Source of the DNA: Acidovorax carolinensis
GTDB taxonomy: Bacteria; Pseudomonadota; Gammaproteobacteria; Burkholderiales; Burkholderiaceae_C
NCBI RefSeq assembly: GCF_002157145.1
Contig: NZ_CP021361.1
Location: 3,798,501-3,862,500 of the forward strand
Reading direction: 5' to 3'
Length of the DNA stretch: 64,000 nt
Made by a program: the position numbers and the translations under genes. The notes under the pieces are model-generated. The model was not told the DNA's origin. It was given only the letters and a program-made list of their open reading frames with translations, and made no database searches. Within the stretch, counting starts at the first letter, position 1, and the number at the start of each line of letters is the position of its first letter. This document shows, piece by piece, positions 51,089-59,958 of this stretch.

Positions 51089-51745
51089 TCAGCCCTTGCG
51101 CGCCACGCCCGCCAGATACTCCACCACCTGCAGCACGGTCTGCATGCTGCCGGCCATGGTGCCATCGGTATAGAACCGGCCAGCAACGCCCATCGAGGGA
51201 ACGCCCTCCACGCCATAGCCCTCTTGCAGCGCCGAGGCACGGCGTACCTGGCTGGCCACGGTGAAGGATGTGTAGACCTCCTTGAACTTGGCGGCGTCCA
51301 CGCCCTGCTGGGCCACCCAGGCAAAGATGTCCTCGTCCTTGGCGAGCTTGAGCTTTTCGACATGGATGGCGCGGAACACCTTGGCGTGCAGCGTATCGAG
51401 TTTGCCCATGCCTTCGAGCGTGAAATACAGCTTTTGCTGCGGCACAAAGCTGGCATTGAACGCCACCGGAATGCGGCGGATGCTCAGGTCCTTGGGGGCC
51501 GCCTTGACCCAGGCATCCAGCGTGGGCTCAAAGGAATTGCAGTGCGGGCAGCTGTACCAGAAGAACTCGATCACATCCACCTTGCCGGCGGGCGCATCGG
51601 GCGTCAACGGCTTGGCGAGCTTGGTGTAGTCCTTGCCCTCCTTGAACTGGCGCGCCTGTGCCATGGCCGGCGTGGCCAGCGGCAGGGTCAGGGCGGAAGA
51701 GGCAACCACCGAAGCGGTGGACAGGGAAAACTCGCGGCGTTTCAT
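51089..51745 (-). CDS. dsbA: Thiol:disulfide interchange protein DsbA
   Basis: The 218-residue protein has a signal peptide (LSTASVVASSALTLPLATPA, cleaved near MAQA) and the thioredoxin active site EFFWYSCPHCNSFEP; CPHC is the DsbA-type CXXC. The cis-proline loop follows in GVEGVPSMGVAGRF. It oxidises cysteines of exported proteins in the periplasm. AAGGAG lies ten bases before the ATG at 51745. A strong terminator follows the stop. Confidence 0.95.
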   Translation of the reverse strand: MKRREFSLSTASVVASSALTLPLATPAMAQARQFKEGKDYTKLAKPLTPDAPAGKVDVIEFFWYSCPHCNSFEPTLDAWVKAAPKDLSIRRIPVAFNASFVPQQKLYFTLEGMGKLDTLHAKVFRAIHVEKLKLAKDEDIFAWVAQQGVDAAKFKEVYTSFTVASQVRRASALQEGYGVEGVPSMGVAGRFYTDGTMAGSMQTVLQVVEYLAGVARKG

Positions 51746-51829
51746 GAAAGGGACACTCCTTGTTCTGGTCTGGGGGTGTGAGAACGCCCCCATGAAAAAG
51801 TTCAGACGATGGCGATGGACGCCGCCATC

Positions 51830-52480
51830 CTAGCGCTGGACACGCACCATCGCGGACTCGACGCCGGCGCTTTCCAGTTTTTCCTTCAGCTGCTCGGCAT
51901 CGTCGCGCTTGGAAAAAGGGCCGACGCGCACACGGTACACGGTGCGGCCATTCTGTTCGCGCTCGCTCACGCGGGCCTCCCAGCCCAGCATGGCCAGCTT
52001 GGCGCGCTGGGCATCGGCCCCCGACTGGCTGGGGAACGCACCGGCCTGCACAAAATAATCAAACGGATCCACCGCCGCCGACCGGGCCTTGGCCAGATCG
52101 CCCAGCGGGTCCGCCGAGGGTGCCTGCTTGGTTTCGACCTTGGTGGCCGGCTTGGCGTCTGCCGTCGCAGGCTTGCTGGCGGGGGTACGCGCAGCGGTGA
52201 CTTCGGCGGCCGGTGCCGCGCCATTGGGACTGGCCGAGGCGGCCGCGGCAGGGGCGGGCGGGCGCGCGGGGTTTTTGCCGTAGAGCGGCGAATTGGGGTC
52301 CCAGTTCTTGTTCTTCTGGGCTTCGGCGGCGTCCTGGTCCACGCCACGCAGGCCGCCCTTGTTCAGGAAGGGCACGGGCACCTTGGTCACATACACGGCC
52401 ACGGCCAGGGCAGCGCCCAGGCCCACGATGACCCCGACAATGAAGCCGATGGTGGTGCCACCCGTCTGTTTTTTCTTCAT
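51830..52480 (-). CDS. SPOR-domain membrane protein (FtsN-like)
   Basis: The 216-residue protein has a short cytoplasmic tail, one membrane helix (GFIVGVIVGLGAALAVAVYV), an Ala/Pro-rich periplasmic linker of about 80 residues, and a C-terminal SPOR domain (YFVQAGAFPSQSGADAQRAK to YRVRVGPFSKRDDAEQLKEK). SPOR domains bind septal peptidoglycan lacking stem peptides, so a role in cell division similar to FtsN is likely. It follows argS by 12 bases. Confidence 0.93.
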   Translation of the reverse strand: MKKKQTGGTTIGFIVGVIVGLGAALAVAVYVTKVPVPFLNKGGLRGVDQDAAEAQKNKNWDPNSPLYGKNPARPPAPAAAASASPNGAAPAAEVTAARTPASKPATADAKPATKVETKQAPSADPLGDLAKARSAAVDPFDYFVQAGAFPSQSGADAQRAKLAMLGWEARVSEREQNGRTVYRVRVGPFSKRDDAEQLKEKLESAGVESAMVRVQR

Positions 52481-52492
52481 GGTAGTAACTGC

Positions 52493-54202
52493 TTACATTC
52501 TGGCTGGGGCCGATACGCCCAGCACGGCCAGGCCATTGTGCAACACCCGTGCGGTGGCAGCGACCAGCGCCAGGCGCGCCTTCTTCACCACCTCGTCGTC
52601 CACCAGGATGCGCTCGGCATCGTAATAGCTGTGGTAACTGGCGGCCAGATCGCGCAGGTAAAAGGTCACATCGTGCGGCGCCTCACCGTCGGCGGCGGCG
52701 GTGAGCATCTCGGGGTATTTGGCCAGCTGCAGCATCAGCGCCTGGGCCTGCGGGCCTTCCAGGGCCGACAGATCCACATCCTTGAGCGAGGCGACATCGC
52801 CGCCACCGGCTTCTTGCCAGGCGCGCAACACCGAGCAGATGCGCGCATGCGCGTACTGCACGTAGTACACGGGGTTGTCGTTGTTCTGCGCCACGGCCAG
52901 GTCCACGTCGAAGGTGTACTCGGTGTCGGGCTTGCGGCTGAGCAGGAAGAAGCGCACCGCATCCTTGCTGGTCCACTCGATCAAATCGCGCAGCGTGACG
53001 TAGCTGCCCGCGCGCTTGCTGATCTTGACCTCTTCACCGCCCTTGACCACGCGCACCATGGTGTGCAGCACATAGTCGGGGTAGCCCTGCGGGATGCCAA
53101 CGCCCGCCGCCTGCAGACCGGCGCGCACGCGGGCGATGGTGCCGTGGTGGTCGGTGCCCTGGATGTTGACGACCTTGGTGAAGCCGCGCTCCCACTTGGC
53201 GATGTGGTACGCCACGTCGGGCACGAAGTAGGTGTAGGTGCCGTCCTGCTTGCGCATGACGCGGTCCTTGTCGTCGCCGTAGTCGGTGCTCTTGAGCCAC
53301 AGCGCGCCGTCCTGTTCGTAGGTCTTGCCGTTGGCGATGAGCTTGTTCACCGTGGCCTCGACGCGGCCACTGGTGTACAGGCTGGATTCGAGGTAGTACT
53401 CGTCGAACTGCAGATTGAACGCCTGCAGGTCCTTGTCCTGCTCGTTGCGCAGGTAGGCCACGGCAAACTGGCGGATGTTGTCGTAGTCCTCCACATCGCC
53501 ATTGGCCGTGAACTCGCGATCGTCGGCCTTGACCGTGGCTTTGGCCTTGAAGGCTTCGGCAATGTCGGCGATGTAGTCGCCGTTGTAGAAGTTCTTGGCC
53601 AGCGGGTTCTCGCTGTCGGTGGGCCAGCAGTCGTCGCCAGGCTTGAAGCCCTTGGCGCGCAGCTGCGTGCTTTTGGTCAGCGTGTCGATCTGCACGCCCG
53701 CGTCGTTGTAATAGAACTCGCGGTGCACCTTCCAGCCTTGGGTGCTGAACAGGTTGCAGATGGCATCGCCCAGCGCCGCCTGGCGGCCGTGGCCTACGTG
53801 GAGCGGGCCGGTGGGGTTGGCCGAGACAAACTCGACCAGCACTTGCTGGCCGTTGCTGGCCTGAAAACCAAAGCGCTCGCCCGCAGCCAGCACCTCACGC
53901 ACCACTTCCTGCTTGGCGGCGGGTTGGAGGCGGATGTTCAGAAAGCCCGGACCGGCGATTTCGATGGCGGACACCCAGCGCTGAAAAGCGGGCGTGGCTT
54001 CCAGTGCGGTCTTGATCTGTTCCCCCAGTGCGCGCGGGTTGAGCTTGAGGGGCTTGGCCAGCTGCATGGCCGCAGTGCAGGCAAAGTCGCCATGGGCGGC
54101 CACCTTGGGAGATTCAAATGCCGCCTTGGCGCCAGCGCCGGGAGACAGGACTTCCAGCTCGGCGGCAAGCGCAGCGAGCAATTCATTTTTGGCAGTGAGC
54201 AT
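52493..54202 (-). CDS. argS: Arginyl-tRNA synthetase
   Basis: The 569-residue class I synthetase has the N-terminal additional domain ([20 protein letters not shown]), the HIGH motif as [20 protein letters not shown], the KMSKS-like site [20 protein letters not shown] and the C-terminal DALR domain. It charges tRNA-Arg. The length is normal and no break is seen. It is divergent from the 54326 gene. Confidence 0.97.
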   Translation of the reverse strand: MLTAKNELLAALAAELEVLSPGAGAKAAFESPKVAAHGDFACTAAMQLAKPLKLNPRALGEQIKTALEATPAFQRWVSAIEIAGPGFLNIRLQPAAKQEVVREVLAAGERFGFQASNGQQVLVEFVSANPTGPLHVGHGRQAALGDAICNLFSTQGWKVHREFYYNDAGVQIDTLTKSTQLRAKGFKPGDDCWPTDSENPLAKNFYNGDYIADIAEAFKAKATVKADDREFTANGDVEDYDNIRQFAVAYLRNEQDKDLQAFNLQFDEYYLESSLYTSGRVEATVNKLIANGKTYEQDGALWLKSTDYGDDKDRVMRKQDGTYTYFVPDVAYHIAKWERGFTKVVNIQGTDHHGTIARVRAGLQAAGVGIPQGYPDYVLHTMVRVVKGGEEVKISKRAGSYVTLRDLIEWTSKDAVRFFLLSRKPDTEYTFDVDLAVAQNNDNPVYYVQYAHARICSVLRAWQEAGGGDVASLKDVDLSALEGPQAQALMLQLAKYPEMLTAAADGEAPHDVTFYLRDLAASYHSYYDAERILVDDEVVKKARLALVAATARVLHNGLAVLGVSAPARM

Positions 54203-54325
54203 CGACGGATTTTACGGGGCTGCCAGCGCGGGGGCGCAGGACCTGCAACTGTGGCACGCTGGCCGTGCACCGACGGCCGATGGGCACAATAGCCCCACCG
54301 CACCCGTTCGAGAGGAGATTTGCGC

Positions 54326-54850
54326 ATGCAGCCCCAGCCCATCCTGCTGTATCGACGCCGCTGGACCCTGCTTTTTCAGGTGCCCTTCACGCTGATGATG
54401 GTCCTGTGCCTGGCCTACTCCCTGTATCGGGCCTATGTGTCGAACGATCGGTTGTTCACAGCACTGTTCTTGTGTGCCGCCTTCGTGACGTTTTGCATCG
54501 CGTGGACGCTGGGCGGCGCGGCCCTGCAGGCGTATCTGCAGCGCAACCCTGCAGTGGTCATCGACGCCAACGGCATCACCGACCTGCGTCCGGACGACCC
54601 ACACACCGTACCCTGGGAGGCCATGGAACGTGTGCACCTGGACAACCATGAAAACGTGATCCTGGTCAAGCTACACACTAGCCACAAGGACTCCGCGCTG
54701 CGCGTGATCGCCAAGGCGCTCAAGCGCTGGCAGCAGCGGGGGGATGTGGTGTTTTCACTGGGTGGCCTGGCGTATGACACCCGGCAGATTCAGAAGGCGC
54801 TCAAGGTGTTCCATACCGCCGCCGTGTCACCCATCCAGTCGCTCCGATAG
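54326..54850 (+). CDS. Membrane protein of unknown function (STM3941-like)
   Basis: The 174-residue protein has two adjacent membrane helices near the N-terminus (LLFQVPFTLMMVLCLAYSLY and LFTALFLCAAFVTFCIAWTL) and a cytoplasmic domain with NPAVVIDANGITDLRPD and VPWEAMERVHLDNHENVILV, resembling small PH-like bacterial domains. A CACAAT box lies about 40 bases upstream. The function is unknown. Confidence 0.75.
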   Translation: MQPQPILLYRRRWTLLFQVPFTLMMVLCLAYSLYRAYVSNDRLFTALFLCAAFVTFCIAWTLGGAALQAYLQRNPAVVIDANGITDLRPDDPHTVPWEAMERVHLDNHENVILVKLHTSHKDSALRVIAKALKRWQQRGDVVFSLGGLAYDTRQIQKALKVFHTAAVSPIQSLR

Positions 54851-54973
54851 ACGCATCCCGTGCGCGGAAATCTGCACGGGAGATGTTCATGACTTGTCCG
54901 CGTTGTGGCGCTCAGCGTTCTATGGTGCAATGCCGACGGGACCACCCATAACGCACTCACACCAGGAGATTCC

Positions 54974-55261
54974 ATGAAAAAACTTCTTTCCCTGACTGCA
55001 CTCGGCCTGGCCTTGGCAATGGGCTTCAGCGCCCACGCCGCCGAGGAGGCCAAGGCGCCCACCAAGCAGCAATCCAAAATGGCCACCTGCAACAAGGACG
55101 CCACCGGCATGAAGGGCGATGAGCGCAAGGCCTTCATGAAGACCTGCTTGAGCAACAAGCCCGCCACGCAGCAAGACAAGATGAAGGCGTGCAACACCGA
55201 GGCCACGGGCAAGAAGGGCGATGAGCGCAAGGCCTTCATGAGCGAGTGCCTCAAGAAGTGA
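54974..55261 (+). CDS. psiF: PsiF-family periplasmic protein (two PsiF repeats)
   Basis: The 95-residue protein has a signal peptide (MKKLLSLTALGLALAMGFSA, cleaved at HAA) and two near-identical units: MATCNKDATGMKGDERKAFM and MKACNTEATGKKGDERKAFM, each ending in C. The four cysteines could form disulfides. E. coli psiF is induced by phosphate starvation; no Pho box is evident here. CAGGAGA lies at a good spacing before the ATG. A strong terminator follows. Confidence 0.92.
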   Translation: MKKLLSLTALGLALAMGFSAHAAEEAKAPTKQQSKMATCNKDATGMKGDERKAFMKTCLSNKPATQQDKMKACNTEATGKKGDERKAFMSECLKK

Positions 55262-55282
55262 GCCAACGGGCTCTCTGCACAT

Positions 55283-55318
55283 AAAAAAACCCGCCGGCGC
55301 TGCCAGGCGGGTTTTTTT
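55283..55318. terminator. Bidirectional rho-independent terminator
   Basis: AAAAAAACCCGCC pairs perfectly with GGCGGGTTTTTTT across a ten-base loop. It ends psiF on the plus strand and, with its A-run, can also end the DUF2214 gene on the minus strand. Confidence 0.93.
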
Positions 55319-55395
55319 ATGCTGACTCGCGGGGTTTTTCTGCATGCGCCGCCAGGAGCTTTTGCCAAGCCACCCCAAAGCCGCGCCCTGCAGGC

Positions 55396-55842
55396 CTACC
55401 AGCCGCGCGCCCAGAACACGGCAATCACCGCCACCACGGGCAGCACATGCGACTGCACCATGACCAGCCGGCGCACCCGCCCCACCTCGCGGGGTTCGGG
55501 CAGCGCGCCGGTGGTGCGCAGTTGGCTGCGCCAACGCCGAAACGACAGCGTGGGCCAGATGGACAGGAGCGCCATGACCACAAACAGCGTGACCTTCAGA
55601 TGGAACAGGGGCTGCGAGACATACCAGGACATGCCCTTGATGCCCCACACCACGCGCGCCAGGCCCGTGAGCAGCAGCACCAGGGCCGTCACGTTGTAGA
55701 TCACATCCAGCCGCACCAGCCGCTCGACCACGGCGGCGTTCATCCATTCAGTGCGGCACAGCGCCGCCTGGCTCGACATGAAGACCACCAGGGTCAGGAT
55801 GGCCACCAGGTGAAGGCTGGCCAGGACGGCTTCGAGAGTCAT
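55396..55842 (-). CDS. DUF2214-family membrane protein
   Basis: The 148-residue protein from the ATG at 55842 has four membrane helices (LHLVAILTLVVFMSSQAALC, VIYNVTALVLLLTGLARVVW, LKVTLFVVMALLSIWPTLSF, VLPVVAVIAVFWARGW). The conserved RLVRLDVIYNVTALVLLLTG pattern is that of DUF2214. The function is unknown. It is downstream of the LysR gene on the same strand. Confidence 0.85.
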   Translation of the reverse strand: MTLEAVLASLHLVAILTLVVFMSSQAALCRTEWMNAAVVERLVRLDVIYNVTALVLLLTGLARVVWGIKGMSWYVSQPLFHLKVTLFVVMALLSIWPTLSFRRWRSQLRTTGALPEPREVGRVRRLVMVQSHVLPVVAVIAVFWARGW

Positions 55843-55896
55843 TGCAGATCCTTGTAAACCCCGGCACAACGGCGCGCCGCGCAACGACCGATTGGG

Positions 55897-56820
55897 TTAC
55901 GCCGCCGTCCAGAAGCCGGGCTGGCTGTAATTGTGCTTGAGGAAATCGATCCACAGGCGCACCCGCAGCGGCATGTGCTTGCGCTGGGGAAAAACCACGT
56001 AAATGCCGTTGGGCGGCGCGGCAAACTCCTCCAGCACTTCCACCAGGCGGCCGGCTGCGATTTCCGCCTCCACCTCCCAGGTGCTGCGCCATGCCATGCC
56101 GTAGCCCGCCAGGCACCAGTCGTGCAGCACCTGGCCGTCCGAGCAATCGAGGGGCCCGCCGGGCTTGAGGTGCACCACCTCGCTGCCACCGCCCGCGGCA
56201 GGCATGCGAAACGCCCAGCCGCGCGTCTGCGAGGCTTCGCTCGACAGCGTGAGGCAATCGTGCTGGACCAACTCACTGGGGTGGCGCGGCGTGCCGTGGC
56301 GCTGCAGATAAGCGGGCGTGGCCACGCACAGGCGGCGATTGTCGGCAATGCGCACGCTCACCAGCGACGAATCGGCCAGGTCGCCCACGCGCACGGCGCA
56401 GTCAAAGCCCTCGCCCGCCAGGTCCACCACGCGGTCGCTGAGGTTGAGCGAAATGGTCACATCCGGATGGGCCAGGCGAAAACGCGGCACCAGCGGCGCC
56501 ACATGGCGGCGGCCAAAGCCCGCGGGGGCCGTGATGCGCAAATGCCCCGTGGCCTTGACGCCGCCTTCGGACACGCTGGCCTCGGCGTTGGCCACGTCCG
56601 ACAGCAGGCGCTGGCAGTCTTCCAGAAACGCGCTGCCCTCATGTGTGAGGCTGATGCGCCGCGTGGTGCGCACCAGCAGCTTCACGCCCAGGTGTTCTTC
56701 CAGCGCATCCAGCCGCCGCCCCATGATGGCGGGCGCCACGCCTTCGGCCTTGGCAGCGGCGGTGAGGCTGCCGCGCGTGGCCACCGAGACAAAGGATTCG
56801 AAAGCCTTGAGTTTGTCCAT
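55897..56820 (-). CDS. LysR-family transcriptional regulator
   Basis: The 307-residue protein has a LysR winged helix-turn-helix (SFVSVATRGSLTAAAKAEGV, RRLDALEEHLGVKLLVRTTR) and the substrate-binding domain (ATGHLRITAPAGFGRRHVAP, DCAVRVGDLADSSLVSVRIA). It resembles the CrgA/AaeR-like branch. It is divergent from glcB, and so may regulate it or the DUF2214 gene. The effector is unknown. Confidence 0.93.
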   Translation of the reverse strand: MDKLKAFESFVSVATRGSLTAAAKAEGVAPAIMGRRLDALEEHLGVKLLVRTTRRISLTHEGSAFLEDCQRLLSDVANAEASVSEGGVKATGHLRITAPAGFGRRHVAPLVPRFRLAHPDVTISLNLSDRVVDLAGEGFDCAVRVGDLADSSLVSVRIADNRRLCVATPAYLQRHGTPRHPSELVQHDCLTLSSEASQTRGWAFRMPAAGGGSEVVHLKPGGPLDCSDGQVLHDWCLAGYGMAWRSTWEVEAEIAAGRLVEVLEEFAAPPNGIYVVFPQRKHMPLRVRLWIDFLKHNYSQPGFWTAA

Positions 56821-56893
56821 GGGCGCTGATTATGGAGACAAATGGCTTTCAGACCACAGGGCGACGGCTATCCAAAATTTCGCAGCAAATCGG

Positions 56894-56944
56894 CTTGTAG
56901 CGCTTTATTGACGAGCGCATATAGCTATTATATTTATAGCGATA
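56894..56944. repeat. Double-hairpin palindromic repeat, copy 7 (glcB upstream region)
   Basis: GTAGCGCTTTATTGACGAGC and GCATATAGCTATTATATTTATAG place the AGCGCT stem beside an ATAGCTATTATATTTATAG inverted repeat. It lies in the 275-base LysR-glcB gap, roughly 150 bases before glcB. I see no other motif in that gap. Confidence 0.7.
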
Positions 56945-57095
56945 ACCACTACCACTTGTGCAAAAAAGTCACTGGTTTCGAGATATTCAAAGGCTTTATG
57001 CCACCAAACAATTGCAATACAGTCTGTCCATGGTTCGCGCCAGCGGACCCAATGGCTGTACTTCCCCTTTATTTCTCTATCTTAGGCATCGCACC

Positions 57096-59303
57096 ATGAC
57101 CGCACGCACCTCTGTCCACGGCCTGCAAGTGGCCACCTCCCTGTTCCGCTTCGTGGAAGACAAGGTCTTGCCCGGCACCGGCGTGCAGAGCAGCGCCTTC
57201 TGGAAAGGCTTCGACGCCATCGTGGGCGACCTGGCCCCGCGCAACATCGCCCTGCTGGCCGAGCGCGACCGCCTGCAAACCGAGCTGGACACCTGGCACA
57301 AGGCCCACCCTGGCCCCATCACCGACATGGCGGCCTACCGCCAATTTCTGGAGACCATCGGTTACCTGGTGCCCCAGCCCGCCGATGTAAAGGCCACCAC
57401 CACCAACGTGGACGACGAACTGGCCACGCAGGCCGGCCCCCAGCTGGTGGTGCCCATCCTGAACGCCCGCTACGCGCTGAATGCCGCCAACGCCCGCTGG
57501 GGCAGCCTGTACGACGCGCTGTACGGCACCGACGCCATTCCCGAAACCGATGGCGCTGAAAAAGGCAAGGGCTACAACCCCGTGCGCGGCGCCAAGGTGA
57601 TCACGTTCGCGCGCCAGGTGCTGGACGACACGGCGCCACTGGCCAGCGGATCGCACAAGGACTCGACCGGCTACCGCGTCGAAGGCGGCCAGCTGGTGGT
57701 GGCGCTCGCCAATGGCAGCGCCACGGGCCTGAAGGACGCGTCGCAGTTCAAGGGCTATCAAGGCAATGCTGCCGCGCCCTCGTCGGTGCTGCTGCAGCAC
57801 AACGGCCTGCACCTCGACATCCAGATCGACCGCGCCACGCCTATCGGCAAAACCGATGCAGCCGGCGTGAGCGACCTGGTGCTGGAAGCGGCCCTGTCCA
57901 CCATCCTCGACCTCGAAGACTCGGTGGCCGCCGTGGACGCCGAAGACAAGGTGCTCGGCTACAGCAACTGGCTGGGCATCCTGCAGGCCACGCTGACCGA
58001 ATCGTTTGACAAGGGCGGCAAGACCGTGACGCGCGGCCTGAACCCCGACCGCGTGTACACCGCCGCCAGTGGCCAGGGCGAAGTGCGCCTGCATGGCCGC
58101 TCGCTCATGTTCCTGCGCAATGTGGGCCATCTGATGACCAACCCGGCCATCCTGTGGACGGACGCACAGGGCACCGTGCGCGAGATCCCCGAGGGCATCA
58201 TGGATGCGGTGGTGACCACCGCCATCGCACTGCACGACCTCCAGGGGCATGGCAAGGACGGCATCCGCAACTCGCGCAAGGGCAGCGTCTACATCGTCAA
58301 GCCCAAGATGCACGGTCCCGCCGAAGTCGCCTTTGCGGCCGAGCTGTTTGGCCGTGTCGAGCAACTGTTGGGCCTGCCGGGCAGCACCGTCAAGCTGGGC
58401 ATCATGGACGAGGAGCGGCGCACCAGCATCAACCTCAAGGCCTGCATCGCCGCCGCATCGAGCCGCGTGGCCTTCATCAACACCGGCTTCCTCGACCGCA
58501 CCGGCGACGAAATGCACACCGCCATGCAGGCCGGCCCGATGATCCGCAAGGGTGACATGAAAAGCAGCGCCTGGATCCAGGCCTATGAAAAGAACAACGT
58601 GCTGGTGGGCCTGAGCTGTGGCCTGCGCGGCAAGGCGCAGATCGGCAAGGGCATGTGGGCCATGCCCGACCTGATGGCCGACATGCTCAAGCAGAAGATC
58701 GCCCACCCCAAGGCGGGCGCCAACACCGCCTGGGTGCCTAGCCCCACGGGCGCCACGCTGCACGCGCTGCACTACCACCAGGTGCTGGTCAGCGACATCC
58801 AGATCGAGATGGAAAAAATCGATGCCAACGCCGAACGCGACAACCTGCTGACCGGCCTGCTCTCCGTGCCCGTCAGCGCCAACCCAAACTGGTCGGATGC
58901 CGAAAAGCAGCAAGAGCTGGACAACAACGCCCAGGGCATCCTGGGCTATGTGGTGCGCTGGGTGGACCAGGGCGTGGGCTGCTCCAAGGTGCCCGACATC
59001 CACAACGTGGGCCTGATGGAAGACCGTGCCACGTTGCGCATCAGCAGCCAGCACATGGCCAACTGGCTGCTGCATGGCGTGGTGACCGAGGCGCAGGTAA
59101 AGGAAACCTTCCGCCGCATGGCGGCCGTGGTCGATCAGCAAAATGCCGGTGACCCGCTGTACAGGCCCATGGCAGGAAACTTTGATACCTCCTACGCTTA
59201 CCGCGCCGCGGTGGAACTGGTGACCAAGGGCACCGAACAGCCCAGCGGCTACACCGAGCCGCTGCTGCACGCGTGGCGCCTGAAGCTCAAGGCGGCCGCG
59301 TAA
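57096..59303 (+). CDS. glcB: Malate synthase G
   Basis: The 735-residue protein shows the malate synthase G landmarks: [69 protein letters not shown] (catalytic Arg and metal-binding Glu/Asp) and the CoA-binding C-terminal domain. It condenses glyoxylate and acetyl-CoA to malate. Codons before 57096 are leader. Acetyl-CoA use links it metabolically to the Pta-AckA block, but the two are far apart. Confidence 0.97.
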   Translation: MTARTSVHGLQVATSLFRFVEDKVLPGTGVQSSAFWKGFDAIVGDLAPRNIALLAERDRLQTELDTWHKAHPGPITDMAAYRQFLETIGYLVPQPADVKATTTNVDDELATQAGPQLVVPILNARYALNAANARWGSLYDALYGTDAIPETDGAEKGKGYNPVRGAKVITFARQVLDDTAPLASGSHKDSTGYRVEGGQLVVALANGSATGLKDASQFKGYQGNAAAPSSVLLQHNGLHLDIQIDRATPIGKTDAAGVSDLVLEAALSTILDLEDSVAAVDAEDKVLGYSNWLGILQATLTESFDKGGKTVTRGLNPDRVYTAASGQGEVRLHGRSLMFLRNVGHLMTNPAILWTDAQGTVREIPEGIMDAVVTTAIALHDLQGHGKDGIRNSRKGSVYIVKPKMHGPAEVAFAAELFGRVEQLLGLPGSTVKLGIMDEERRTSINLKACIAAASSRVAFINTGFLDRTGDEMHTAMQAGPMIRKGDMKSSAWIQAYEKNNVLVGLSCGLRGKAQIGKGMWAMPDLMADMLKQKIAHPKAGANTAWVPSPTGATLHALHYHQVLVSDIQIEMEKIDANAERDNLLTGLLSVPVSANPNWSDAEKQQELDNNAQGILGYVVRWVDQGVGCSKVPDIHNVGLMEDRATLRISSQHMANWLLHGVVTEAQVKETFRRMAAVVDQQNAGDPLYRPMAGNFDTSYAYRAAVELVTKGTEQPSGYTEPLLHAWRLKLKAAA

Positions 59304-59343
59304 GGACGCGCAGAGACTGCAACTGCACTGGCACCCTTTTGCT

Positions 59344-59394
59344 GCATAGTTAATAGCAACTAGCGTTTAGCACATAAGCGCTACGCCGCATTTT
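59344..59394 (+). repeat. Double-hairpin palindromic repeat, copy 8 (after glcB)
   Basis: CATAGTTAATAGCAAC is followed by TAGCGTTTAG-CACA-TAAGCGCTA. It lies in the 191-base gap after glcB. It could act as a transcript end structure. The last part of the gap before 59495 contains nothing I recognise. Confidence 0.7.
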
Positions 59395-59494
59395 CACAAC
59401 AATGGATAGGCACCCTTCGCGGTGCCTTTCTTTTGGGCCACTCACCCTTACACTGACCGTCACCCCACCGGGCGACCGCCCTGACTACCTGCAT

Positions 59495-59947
59495 ATGCCT
59501 CAGCCTGCCCTCGATACCAGCGTCTGCCCTTTGTGCGGGCAAGGCAACCAGTGCGCCGTGGCTGCCGGGCAAGCGGCCGATACCTGCTGGTGCATGTCGG
59601 CACAGCTTTCGGCCGCAGCGCTGGCGGCTGTTCCCGATGCCCTGCGCGGGCGCGCGTGCATCTGCCCGACTTGCGGGGCCGCGGCGACGCAGAGCACCGA
59701 CCCGCAGCCACCGGCGCGCCGATATGATCAGGCATTGCATTGCGAGGAGCTACTGAACATGCCGACGTACCACATTGAAATGATGGAAGGCCGCACCATC
59801 GAGCAAAAGAAGCAGCTGGTTGCCGAAATCACCCGCGTGTCGGTCGAGATCCTGGGCGGCTCACCCGAATCCGTGGACATCCTCATCACCGACGTAAAGC
59901 GCGAAAACTGGGCCACCGGCGGCAAGCTCTGGACCGAACGTTCCTGA
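59495..59947 (+). CDS. Cysteine-rich CWC-type protein, reading without a stop into a tautomerase
   Basis: The N-terminal ~70 residues carry a zinc-like pattern: VCPLCGQGNQCAVAAG, CWCMSAQ, CICPTCGAA, as in the cysteine-rich CWC family. The frame then runs with no stop through a linker (QSTDPQPPARRYDQALHC) into the complete 4-oxalocrotonate tautomerase, giving a possible 150-residue fusion. Normally the CWC protein ends by itself. A GAGGAG site just before the tautomerase Met suggests that the second domain is also made separately. Confidence 0.65.
   Translation: MPQPALDTSVCPLCGQGNQCAVAAGQAADTCWCMSAQLSAAALAAVPDALRGRACICPTCGAAATQSTDPQPPARRYDQALHCEELLNMPTYHIEMMEGRTIEQKKQLVAEITRVSVEILGGSPESVDILITDVKRENWATGGKLWTERS
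59759..59947 (+). CDS. 4-oxalocrotonate tautomerase family protein
   Basis: The 62-residue protein starts MPTYHIEMMEGRTIEQKK. After Met removal Pro1 is the catalytic base of this superfamily, and 62 residues is the classic length. Arg residues in GRTIEQ and further on fit substrate binding. GAGGAG at a nine-base spacing precedes the ATG. As Pro1 must be N-terminal for catalysis, this internal start, not the fusion frame, should yield the active enzyme. Confidence 0.85.
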   Translation: MPTYHIEMMEGRTIEQKKQLVAEITRVSVEILGGSPESVDILITDVKRENWATGGKLWTERS

Positions 59948-59958
59948 CCACTGCGCCC

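Noticed and set aside
55283..55318. Possible member of the double-hairpin repeat family
   Set aside because: It is a single GC stem between A- and T-runs, a normal bidirectional terminator without the AGCGCTT core.
57069..59270. A 733-codon open frame antisense to glcB
   Set aside because: It mirrors glcB codon for codon, has no recognisable domain and is rich in His/Gly/Val as expected for reverse frames of GC-rich genes.
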